Shown here in pieces: positions 8,383 to 15,504 of a stretch of DNA of 64,000 nt. Both the position numbers and the translations under genes were made by a program. How positions within the stretch are numbered: the first letter of the stretch is position 1; every line of letters begins with the position of its first letter. Origin of the DNA: Luteimonas padinae (GTDB lineage Bacteria > Pseudomonadota > Gammaproteobacteria > Xanthomonadales > Xanthomonadaceae); contig NZ_BMZT01000006.1 in NCBI RefSeq assembly GCF_014652935.1, positions 124,001 to 188,000 of the forward strand, written 5' to 3'. The notes under the pieces were generated by a model, which had not been told where the DNA came from, ran no database searches, and saw only the letters and a program-made list of their open reading frames with translations.

Positions 8383-9381
8383 ATGCGCATCGGCTCCCAC
8401 GACATCGCCCCCAACGTCGTCCTCGCGCCCATGGCGGGCGTGACAGACAAGCCGTTCCGGCTGCTGTGCAAGCGCCTGGGCGCGGGGCTGGCGATGTCCG
8501 AGATGACCATCTCCGACCCCAGGTTCTGGGGCACGGAGAAGTCGCTGCGGCGGATGGACCACGCCGGCGAACCCGACCCGGTCGGCGTGCAGATCGCCGG
8601 CACCGAGCCGGCGCAGCTGGCCGACGCCGCGCGCCACAACGTCGACCAGGGCGCGCGCATCATCGACATCAACATGGGCTGCCCGGCGAAGAAGGTCTGC
8701 AATGCCTGGGCCGGCTCGGCGCTGATGCGCGACGAGGCGCTGGTGGCGCGAATCCTGTCGGCGGTGGTGGACGCGGTGGACGTGCCGGTGACGCTGAAGA
8801 TCCGCACCGGCTGGGCCGCCGGCCAGCGCAACGCGGTGGCGATCGCGCGCATCGCCGAGGACAGCGGCATCCAGGCGCTGGCCGTGCACGGCCGCACGCG
8901 CGACCAGCACTACACCGGGGTCGCCGAGTACGACACCATCGCCGAGGTGAAGTCGCGGCTGCGCATCCCGGTGCTCGCCAACGGCGACATCGACTCGCCC
9001 GACAAGGCCGCCGCCGTGCTGCGCCACACCGGCGCCGACGCGGTGATGATCGGCCGTGCGGCGCAGGGGCGGCCGTGGATCTTCCGCGAAGTCGCGCACT
9101 TCCTCGCCACCGGCGAGCTGCTGCCGCCGCCGACACTGCAGGAGGTGCGCGACATCCTGCTCGGCCACCTCGAAGCGCTGCATGCCTTCTACGGCGAGCC
9201 TTCCGGCGTGCGCATCGCGCGCAAGCACCTGGGCTGGTACGCGAAGGACCGACCCGAGAACGCGGCTTTCCGCGCGGTGGTCAACCGCGCGGAGACCGCA
9301 CGCGAGCAGCTGGAACTGACCCGCGACTACTTCGACGCGCTGGCCGCCGACCCTGCTCCCCGGCTGCCGTCGGCGGCCTGA
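8383..9381 (+). CDS. dusB: tRNA-dihydrouridine synthase B
   Basis: A 332-residue FMN flavoenzyme that reduces uridine to dihydrouridine in the tRNA D-loop. The family pattern is complete: APMAGVTDKPFR binds FMN, DINMGCPAKKVCNAWAGSAL carries the catalytic Cys, and LAVHGRTRDQHYTG and ANGDIDSPDKA follow, then GRAAQGRPWIF. The C-terminal HLGWYAKD helical tRNA-binding part is present. In enterobacteria dusB precedes fis. Here a nitroreductase on the other strand follows, so that linkage is not kept at this locus. Confidence 0.95.
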   Translation: MRIGSHDIAPNVVLAPMAGVTDKPFRLLCKRLGAGLAMSEMTISDPRFWGTEKSLRRMDHAGEPDPVGVQIAGTEPAQLADAARHNVDQGARIIDINMGCPAKKVCNAWAGSALMRDEALVARILSAVVDAVDVPVTLKIRTGWAAGQRNAVAIARIAEDSGIQALAVHGRTRDQHYTGVAEYDTIAEVKSRLRIPVLANGDIDSPDKAAAVLRHTGADAVMIGRAAQGRPWIFREVAHFLATGELLPPPTLQEVRDILLGHLEALHAFYGEPSGVRIARKHLGWYAKDRPENAAFRAVVNRAETAREQLELTRDYFDALAADPAPRLPSAA

Positions 9382-9401
9382 GCACGACCCGCAACGCAGG
9401 A

Positions 9402-9423
9402 ACCCCGGGCCGGGGCCCGGGGT
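9402..9423. terminator. GC-rich hairpin between convergent dusB and nitroreductase
   Basis: A near-perfect 10-bp inverted repeat (ACCCCGGGCC and GGCCCGGGGT) lies 21 nt after the dusB stop and 55 nt after the nitroreductase stop on the other strand. There is no T-run, so it is at best a weak or Rho-assisted terminator. Confidence 0.45.
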
Positions 9424-9477
9424 CCGCCACGATTCCACGGAACGGCCGGCGACGTCGCGCGTCGCGCGGCCGCCTGC

Positions 9478-10077
9478 TCAGGCGACGACCCTGAAGCGCT
9501 CCGCGTCGTCGATGAAGGTCTTCTCCGCGAAGGGCGCCTCGTTGGAGCCGAACGGCATCTGCGCGCGCAGCTTCCAGCTTTCCGGGATGCTCCATTCGCG
9601 GGCCGCGGCCTCGTCCACCACCGGGTTGTAGTGCTGCAGGCTGGCACCGATGCCGGCCTCGGCCAGCGCGGTCCAGGTCGCGAGCTGGGCCATGCCGGTG
9701 GAGTGCTCCGACCACACCGGGAAGTTGTCCGCGTACAGCGCGAACTGCTCCTGCAGGCCCTTCACCACGTCCTGGTCCTCGTAGAACAGCACCGTGCCGA
9801 CGCCGGCGGCGAACGAGGCGAGCTTCTGCTCGGTGCCGCCAAAGGCCTCGGCCGGCACCAGCGGGCGCAGCGACTCGCGGACCAGCTCCCAGAAGCGCTC
9901 GCTCTGCGCACCGAACAGGATCACCGCGCGCGAGGACTGCGAGTTGAACGAGGACGGGCTCCAGCGGATGGCCTCCTTGATCAGGGCCTCGATCTCGGCC
10001 GGGGACTGGCTCAGGTTCCTCCCAAGGCTGTACTGGCTGCGGCGCTTGCGCAGCGACTGGATGACGGGATTGTTCAT
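9478..10077 (-). CDS. Nitroreductase family protein (HBN1/FRM2-like)
   Basis: A 199-residue FMN-dependent nitroreductase-like oxidoreductase. RKRRSQYSLGRN is the FMN phosphate-binding start, RWSPSSFNSQSSRAVILFG is typical of the fungal HBN1/FRM2-like branch, and WTALAEAGIGASLQHYNP is the conserved central helix. GGAG precedes the ATG. The upstream 140 bp is unusually AT-rich for this genome and contains two small palindromes (10117-10131 and 10158-10179), suggesting dedicated regulation, perhaps by an oxidative or quinone stress regulator. No regulator gene is adjacent. The substrate is unknown. Confidence 0.88.
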   Translation of the reverse strand: MNNPVIQSLRKRRSQYSLGRNLSQSPAEIEALIKEAIRWSPSSFNSQSSRAVILFGAQSERFWELVRESLRPLVPAEAFGGTEQKLASFAAGVGTVLFYEDQDVVKGLQEQFALYADNFPVWSEHSTGMAQLATWTALAEAGIGASLQHYNPVVDEAAAREWSIPESWKLRAQMPFGSNEAPFAEKTFIDDAERFRVVA

Positions 10078-10116
10078 GGGGCTCTCCGGGGTTCAGAAGC
10101 GGACGCGCCCCATGAT

Positions 10117-10179
10117 ATTGACTGCATCAATGATGAAAATATTCACTCAAATCACTGATTGTTCCATTCAAGAAACAAT
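10117..10179 (-). promoter_or_regulatory. AT-rich leader with two palindromes upstream of the nitroreductase
   Basis: ATTGACTGCATCAAT at 10117-10131 is a 5-5-5 inverted repeat 40-54 nt upstream of the ATG. ATTGTT and AACAAT arms frame 10158-10179. The first could be an operator for a dimeric repressor. The second could be an operator or a weak terminator for the upstream hydrolase gene. The base composition contrasts sharply with the surrounding sequence. Confidence 0.45.
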
Positions 10180-10218
10180 AGCGGCCATGCATTCCCGAAC
10201 CCGCCTGCCCGGCCGGCT

Positions 10219-11268
10219 TCAGCACGACTGGGACTGGCAGCCGTCCGGCCCCAGCTCGACCCCCGGGTCGAAGATGCGCGCCCAGACCACCGGCAACTGG
10301 CTGCGCATGCCGGCCCAGTCCAGCGACAGCTGCCTGGGCGCCACCCCGTGCCACTGCGCGCCCCCGTCGCGCTCGGCCACGACGAAGTTGAAGCTGTAGT
10401 CCGGCTCGCTGCCCATGCGCAGGTCACTGACCACCAGCTCGCCGTCGATCTCGCTGGCGCGCATGAAGCCGTGGTTGAACCAGGCCAGGCGGGCGACGGC
10501 GGGCACCTCGGCGGCCGCGGCCAGCGCCTCGACGTCGGAGGCATGCGGCTCGAAGCGCATCGGCCCCTCGTCGGCCGCCACCGAGCGGAAGCCCTCGACA
10601 TAGCCGTCCGGCGTCATCGCCACCACCCGCCACAGCAGGGTGTTGAACGGCGTCGGCACCGAGAAGCGCGGGGCATCGTCGAGACCCATCGCCGCGAGTG
10701 CCTGCCCGGCGTCGCGCTCGACCATGGACTTCGCCGCCAGCGACCAGCCCAGGTAGGCCGTGCTCAGCACCAGGCCCGCGGCCAGTGCGCGCTGCGCGGC
10801 CACGCGCTCGCGCAGTAAGAAGGCCGCGATGCAGGCCAGCAGCAGCCAGACCGTGTACAGCGGGTCGATGATGAAGACGCTCGACCACATCACCGGCTTC
10901 CACGGCAGCGGCCACAGCAGCTGGGTGCCGTAGACGGTGAAGGCGTCGAGCAGCGGATGGGTCAGCAGCGCGAGCTGGATCGCCCAGAACCAGCGCTTCG
11001 GTGACTCCGCCACGCGCCCGCCGCGACGCCGGAAGAAGGCCCAGAGCAGCCAGCCCACCAGCGGCAGCACGAACAGCGAGTGGCTGAAGCCGCGGTGCAG
11101 GGTCATCAGCGCGACCGGGTCGTCGGTGAACAGCGCGATGGGGAGCGAGTCGAGGTCGGGCAGCGTGCCGAGCGCGGCGCCGGCCAGCAGTGCCACACGG
11201 CGATGTTTCGGCGGCGCGATGGCGGCGGCGACGGCGCCGCCGAGGACGATCTGGGTCAGGGAATCCAT
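10219..11268 (-). CDS. Membrane-bound metal-dependent hydrolase, YdjM family
   Basis: A 349-residue protein of the YdjM/PF04307 group. MDSLTQIVLGGAVAAAI and GALPDLDSLP-like (GTLPDLDSLPIAL) open the protein, followed by the conserved HRGFSHSLFVLPLVGWLLW and LLTHPLLDAFTVYGTQLLWP with His and Asp residues likely to bind metal. There are four or five membrane segments in the first 160 residues, then a soluble C-terminal half of about 180 residues. E. coli ydjM is LexA-regulated, but I see no LexA box here. The biochemical role of the family is not established. Confidence 0.85.
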   Translation of the reverse strand: MDSLTQIVLGGAVAAAIAPPKHRRVALLAGAALGTLPDLDSLPIALFTDDPVALMTLHRGFSHSLFVLPLVGWLLWAFFRRRGGRVAESPKRWFWAIQLALLTHPLLDAFTVYGTQLLWPLPWKPVMWSSVFIIDPLYTVWLLLACIAAFLLRERVAAQRALAAGLVLSTAYLGWSLAAKSMVERDAGQALAAMGLDDAPRFSVPTPFNTLLWRVVAMTPDGYVEGFRSVAADEGPMRFEPHASDVEALAAAAEVPAVARLAWFNHGFMRASEIDGELVVSDLRMGSEPDYSFNFVVAERDGGAQWHGVAPRQLSLDWAGMRSQLPVVWARIFDPGVELGPDGCQSQSC

Positions 11269-11360
11269 GTGCGAATGCTAACCCAGCGACGGATGTGGCC
11301 ATGGCCGTGCGCCGGCATCGGGCCGCCCGCGCAGCCACCTGCGTTCAGGCTGCTCCGTGC

Positions 11361-12200
11361 TCAGGCAGCCTCGGACAGCACGGGCTCCGGCGCCGCGACG
11401 GTCGCTTCCCGTCGCGCAGGCGCCAGCTCCGCCAGCACCTCTCCGCGGTGCGACAGCAGGCGCAGCGTGCCGTCGGGCTCTTCCACCAGCGCGGTCAGGC
11501 TCTCCACCCAGTCGCCGTCATTGGCATAGATCAGGCCGTCGCGCTGGATCAGCGCGGCGCGGTGGATGTGGCCGCAGACGATGCCGTCCAGGCCGCGGCG
11601 GCGGACATCGTCGAAGCCCGCCTGCACGAAGCGTTCGATGTAGCGCTCGGCGGCGCTGCTGCGGCGCTTGAGGAACTCCGACAGCGACCAGTAGCGCAGC
11701 CCCAGCTTCTGGCGCGCGCGGTTGAGCCACTTGTTGCCGCTCAGGATCCGGTAATAGAGCCAGTCGCCGAACTTCTCCTGCAGGCTGCCGAAATGGGTGA
11801 TGCCGTCGTAGTCGTCGCCGTGGACCACCAGCAGGCGGCGGCCGTCGGCGGTGGTGTGGATGGTGCGGCGGCGCACCTGCATCGCCGGCAGCGCCAGGCC
11901 GCAGAAGCGGCGCGCCGGACGGTCGTGGTTGCCGGGCACGTAGACAATGGTGGTGCCCGCGTGGCGGAGCGCGTGCAGCGCCTCGACCACCCGATTGTGC
12001 GCCGCACTCCAGCTCGCCCGCCGCTGCGCCAGGTACCAGAGATCGATGATGTCGCCGACCAGGTACAGGCGCTCGCAGCGCAGGCCTTCCAGGAAGGTCG
12101 CCAGCTCGGCCGCGTGGCAATGACGCGAACCGAGGTGGACGTCGGACAGGAACACCGCGCGGCGCGGCGGCGGCGGGGGAACGCTGGTGACGCTCTTCAT
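11361..12200 (-). CDS. LpxH-family metallophosphoesterase (UDP-2,3-diacylglucosamine diphosphatase-like)
   Basis: A 279-residue calcineurin-like phosphoesterase. All metal-site motifs are present: FLSDVHLGS, VGDIIDLW, VPGNHD, HGDDYDG and CGHIHRAAL. The N-terminal MKSVTSVPPPPPRR is short and proline-rich. AAGGAG precedes the ATG at 12200, and ATGA is shared with the stop of the acyltransferase gene, so the two are translationally coupled. LpxH cleaves UDP-diacylglucosamine in lipid A synthesis. The YWSLSEFLKRR insertion and the partner gene suggest a paralogue acting on another lipid pyrophosphate, so I do not name it lpxH. Confidence 0.85.
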   Translation of the reverse strand: MKSVTSVPPPPPRRAVFLSDVHLGSRHCHAAELATFLEGLRCERLYLVGDIIDLWYLAQRRASWSAAHNRVVEALHALRHAGTTIVYVPGNHDRPARRFCGLALPAMQVRRRTIHTTADGRRLLVVHGDDYDGITHFGSLQEKFGDWLYYRILSGNKWLNRARQKLGLRYWSLSEFLKRRSSAAERYIERFVQAGFDDVRRRGLDGIVCGHIHRAALIQRDGLIYANDGDWVESLTALVEEPDGTLRLLSHRGEVLAELAPARREATVAAPEPVLSEAA

Positions 12201-13912
12201 GCCTGCTCTCCTTCGCGGCGCAGCCAGCGCCGGGCCTTCTGCGGACGGATGCGGTGCAGGTCGACCTCGACCAGGCCGTCGATCGAATCGCTGAACGCGG
12301 GATCGACGCCGAAGGCGAGGAAGCGCGCGCCGCCGGGCTCGCACAGCTCGGTGTACTGGCGGTACAGCGTGGGCACGCTGGCGCCGTGCGCGGCGAGGTT
12401 GGCCTTGAGCACGCCGTAGGCGGTGGTGGCGTCGAGCGCGCCGAAGCACGGCGGCGCGGCGAAATATTCGAAGGGGCGGCCGGGCGTGGCCAGCGCCTCG
12501 CCGGCGCCGTGGTAGCGCTGGTAGTAGGCGACCAGCTGCTCGCGCGCCTCGCGCGGCAGCGCACCGCTGATCGACACCGCGCCGAACAGGTAGCGCAGCC
12601 GCGGGCGCGCGGCCAGGTAGGCGCCGATGCCCTGCCACAGATAGTCAAGGCTGCGCCCGCCGCGGTAGTCGGGCGCGACAAAGCTGCGCCCGAGTTCGAG
12701 ACCCTCGGCGATGCGCGGGATGGCGTCGTCGGCGTAGCGGAACAGCGAGGCGGTGTAGAGCCCGTCCAGCCCGCGCCGCGCCAGCGCTTCGCTGCCACGC
12801 GCCACCCGGTAGGCACCGGCGATGCGCGAGGCGGCTTCGTCCCAGAGCAGGATGTGCTCGTAGTGCGCGTCGTAGCCGTCGAGGTCGCGGGCCTGGCGAG
12901 TGCCCTCGCCCACGCTGCGGAAGGCGATCTCGCGCTGGCGGCCCAGCTCGCGCAGCAGCGGCGCCTCCAGCGCGCGCGGGCCCTCGAAGCGGGCGAGCAG
13001 GATCTGCTTGCCGTCGCCGGTCTCGCCCAGGCGCTCGCAGCCGGCGATCGCCGCGCGCACCTGCGCCGCCGGCAGCGCCGGCGCGATCGGCGCCATCCCG
13101 GCCACGCGCGCCTCGCTGCGGCGGCCGATGGCGTACAGCGTGCGCCGCACTTCGCGCAGGACTTCGGCAGTGTCGGCATCGGGCGCGATCGCCTTCGGCC
13201 AGCCCACGCGCAGGCGCAGCGGCCGCTGGCGGCGCGCGAACATCTCGCGTGCCAGCAGCGCGGTGGCCGCCGGCTTGTACAGCGCCGAGACCCCGTAGAA
13301 CAGCGGCGAATTGCGCGCCTCCACCCGCACCGGCAGCACCGGCGCAGAGGTCGCGCGGGCGAAGCGCAGGAAGCCGCGGCGCCAGCGGCTGTCGCGCACG
13401 CCGCCCGGGCCCAGGCGCGAGACTTCGCCGGCCGGGAAGATGATCACGCAGCGCTCCTCGCGCAGGGCGCGTTCGATCGCCGCCAGGCTGTCCGCGCCCA
13501 CGCGCCCGCCGAGGATGCGCACCGGCAGCATCAGTTCGCCCAGCGGCTCGACCAGCGACAGCAGGTCGTTGGCGACGATGCAGGCATCCCGGCGCACCCG
13601 GCCGATGCAGTCCAGCAGCGCCAGCGCATCGAGCGCGCCGGAGGGATGGTTGGCGACCACCAGCAGGCGCCCGCGCGACGGGATCCGCTGCAGCTCCTCG
13701 GGATCGACCTCGTAGCGCAGCTGCAGGAAGTCGCGGGCGGCGGCGACGAACTCGAAGCCGCGCAGATGGCCATGCGAGGCGAGGAAGTCCTCGATGCGGT
13801 CGAAGCCCGACCAGCGGCCGATGCCGCGCAGCAGCGGCCGCGCCAGCCGCGCCCGGCGGCCGCGGAACCAGTGCGGCCAGCGCTGGTGCAGGTGTTCCTC
13901 AAGCCGTGGCAT
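12197..13912 (-). CDS. Bifunctional acyltransferase, OlsF-like (ornithine lipid synthesis)
   Basis: 571 residues in two parts. The N-terminal half is a PlsC-type acyltransferase with NHPSGALDAL (HX4D catalytic motif) and IIFPAGEVSR. The C-terminal half, from about residue 290, is a GNAT-type N-acyltransferase of the hemolysin-like/OlsB group, with YDAHYEHILLWDEA, LELGRSFVAPDYRG and LWQGIGAYLAARP. This order matches OlsF, a single protein that makes acyl-ornithine lipids. I chose the ATG at 13912; upstream in-frame ATGs lie in low-quality sequence near the metK promoter. It is coupled to the LpxH-like gene by an ATGA overlap. Confidence 0.82.
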   Translation of the reverse strand: MPRLEEHLHQRWPHWFRGRRARLARPLLRGIGRWSGFDRIEDFLASHGHLRGFEFVAAARDFLQLRYEVDPEELQRIPSRGRLLVVANHPSGALDALALLDCIGRVRRDACIVANDLLSLVEPLGELMLPVRILGGRVGADSLAAIERALREERCVIIFPAGEVSRLGPGGVRDSRWRRGFLRFARATSAPVLPVRVEARNSPLFYGVSALYKPAATALLAREMFARRQRPLRLRVGWPKAIAPDADTAEVLREVRRTLYAIGRRSEARVAGMAPIAPALPAAQVRAAIAGCERLGETGDGKQILLARFEGPRALEAPLLRELGRQREIAFRSVGEGTRQARDLDGYDAHYEHILLWDEAASRIAGAYRVARGSEALARRGLDGLYTASLFRYADDAIPRIAEGLELGRSFVAPDYRGGRSLDYLWQGIGAYLAARPRLRYLFGAVSISGALPREAREQLVAYYQRYHGAGEALATPGRPFEYFAAPPCFGALDATTAYGVLKANLAAHGASVPTLYRQYTELCEPGGARFLAFGVDPAFSDSIDGLVEVDLHRIRPQKARRWLRREGEQA

Positions 13913-14086
13913 GTGTCCCCGGACGTTCCCCTCGTCTGGGACTGCAGCGTGCGCCGGCAGCGCGACAGCCGGGTTTCGGATTTGCGGCGGCGCAGTGACA
14001 GCCGCCCTGATGGCCATCGGCCGGCCCCGGCGCCGCTCGCCTGAACGGTCCGCGGGCTGCACAATGCGCCTGCGCCCCCGCCCGTG

Positions 14087-14092
14087 TATCAT
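14087..14092 (+). promoter_or_regulatory. Possible -10 element of the metK promoter
   Basis: TATCAT stands alone in the GC-rich 221-bp gap between the divergent acyltransferase and metK starts, 42 nt upstream of the metK ATG. I see no convincing -35, and no riboswitch-like fold in the short leader. Confidence 0.35.
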
Positions 14093-14133
14093 GCGCGCCC
14101 ATCTTTTCATCCGAATCAAGGGATATAAGGCCG

Positions 14134-15342
14134 ATGTCCAGCACCCTGTTCACCTCCGAATCGGTTTCCGAAGGCCATCCGGACAAGATCGCCGACCAGA
14201 TTTCCGATGCCGTGCTCGACGCCATCCTCACCCAGGACAAGGGCGCACGCGTGGCCTGCGAGACCATGGTGAAGACCGGCGTGGCAATCGTCGCCGGCGA
14301 GATCACCACCAGCGCCTGGATCGACCTCGAGGCGCTGACCCGCAAGGTGATCCTCGACATCGGCTACGACTCCTCGGACGTCGGCTTCGACGGCGCCACC
14401 TGCGGCGTGCTCAACCTGATCGGCAAGCAGTCGCCGCACATCGCCCAGGGCGTGGACCGCAAGAAGCCCGAGGAAATGGGCGCCGGCGACCAGGGCCTGA
14501 TGTTCGGCTACGCCACCAACGAGACCTCGAGCTACATGCCGGCCGCAATCCATCTGTCCCACCGCCTGGTGGAGCAGCAGGCCAAGGTGCGTAAAAAGAA
14601 GAACTCGCCGCTGCCGTGGCTGCGCCCGGACGCCAAGAGCCAGGTCACCCTGCGCTACGAGGATGGCGAAGCCGTCGCCATCGACGCGGTGGTCCTGTCC
14701 ACGCAGCACGCCCCGGGCGTGAAGCAGAAGGACCTGATCGAGGCCGTGCGCGAGGAGATCCTCAAGCCCGTGCTGCCGGCCAAGTGGCTGCACAAGGGCA
14801 CCAAGTTCCACATCAACCCGACCGGCAAGTTCGAGATCGGCGGCCCCGTGGGCGACTGCGGCCTGACCGGCCGCAAGATCATCGTCGACACCTACGGCGG
14901 CTGGGCCCGCCACGGCGGCGGCGCGTTCTCGGGCAAGGACCCGTCGAAGGTCGACCGTTCGGCCGCCTACGCCGCGCGCTACGTCGCCAAGAACGTGGTC
15001 GCCGCCGGCCTGGCCGACCGCTGCGAGGTGCAGGTGAGCTACGCCATCGGCGTGGCCGAGCCGACCTCGATCTCGGTGACCACCTTCGGCACCGGCAAGG
15101 TGTCCGACGAGGTGATCGAGAAGCTGATCCGCAAGCACTTCGACCTGCGCCCGTACGGGATCATCAAGATGCTGGACCTGGTGCACCCGATCTACCAGCG
15201 CACCGCCAGCTACGGCCACTTCGGCCGCAAGCCGCAGGAGATCAGCTACACCGACGCCGCCGGCAAGCAGCACACCGCCACCGCTTTCTCCTGGGAGAAG
15301 ACGGACAAGGCCGAAGATCTGCGCAAGGCCGCGAAGCTGTAG
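14134..15342 (+). CDS. metK: S-adenosylmethionine synthetase (methionine adenosyltransferase)
   Basis: 402 residues; a cytoplasmic enzyme that makes SAM from methionine and ATP. Conserved elements: [21 protein letters not shown] at the start (ATP site), [15 protein letters not shown] (methionine loop), [21 protein letters not shown], and [23 protein letters not shown]. Length and ends match the bacterial family. AAGG precedes the ATG. It is monocistronic: a divergent gene lies upstream and a strong bidirectional terminator follows. The TAG stop lies inside a GTAGGAGC-type repeat. Confidence 0.97.
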   Translation: MSSTLFTSESVSEGHPDKIADQISDAVLDAILTQDKGARVACETMVKTGVAIVAGEITTSAWIDLEALTRKVILDIGYDSSDVGFDGATCGVLNLIGKQSPHIAQGVDRKKPEEMGAGDQGLMFGYATNETSSYMPAAIHLSHRLVEQQAKVRKKKNSPLPWLRPDAKSQVTLRYEDGEAVAIDAVVLSTQHAPGVKQKDLIEAVREEILKPVLPAKWLHKGTKFHINPTGKFEIGGPVGDCGLTGRKIIVDTYGGWARHGGGAFSGKDPSKVDRSAAYAARYVAKNVVAAGLADRCEVQVSYAIGVAEPTSISVTTFGTGKVSDEVIEKLIRKHFDLRPYGIIKMLDLVHPIYQRTASYGHFGRKPQEISYTDAAGKQHTATAFSWEKTDKAEDLRKAAKL

Positions 15343-15360
15343 GAGCGCCCTCGGGCGCGA
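15338..15360 (+). repeat. GTAGGAGC-type REP-like palindrome overlapping the metK stop
   Basis: TGTAGGAGCGCCCTCGGGCG followed by CGA. It shares the TGTAGGAGC head and the inverted GC arms of the copies at 31.25, 46.8 and 56.3 kb. The metK TAG (15340-15342) is supplied by the GTAGG of the repeat. Confidence 0.6.
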
Positions 15361-15383
15361 TGGCTCGATCCATCCCTGCCGAC

Positions 15384-15415
15384 ATGAAACGGGCCGCGAA
15401 AGCGGCCCGTTTCAT
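15384..15415. terminator. Bidirectional terminator between metK and the S9 peptidase
   Basis: A perfect 14-bp stem (ATGAAACGGGCCGC and its complement) closed by a GAAA tetraloop. The arms begin and end in AAA/TTT-type sequence, so it can work for both convergent genes. Confidence 0.8.
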
Positions 15416-15504
15416 TACCACCGGACGGCCGGCATCGCCAGCCGGTCTTCCGCGTCGAATCCAGGGGCGGTGCGCATCAACGCTTCGCGCCCCTACACGA
15501 TCCA

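Noticed and set aside
11269-11360. LexA box before the YdjM-like gene
   Set aside because: E. coli ydjM is SOS-regulated, but no CTGT-N8-ACAG or TTAGTA-type site is present.
14093-14133. Possible SAM riboswitch before metK
   Set aside because: The leader is only about 40 nt with none of the SAM-I, SAM-II or SAM-IV core sequences.
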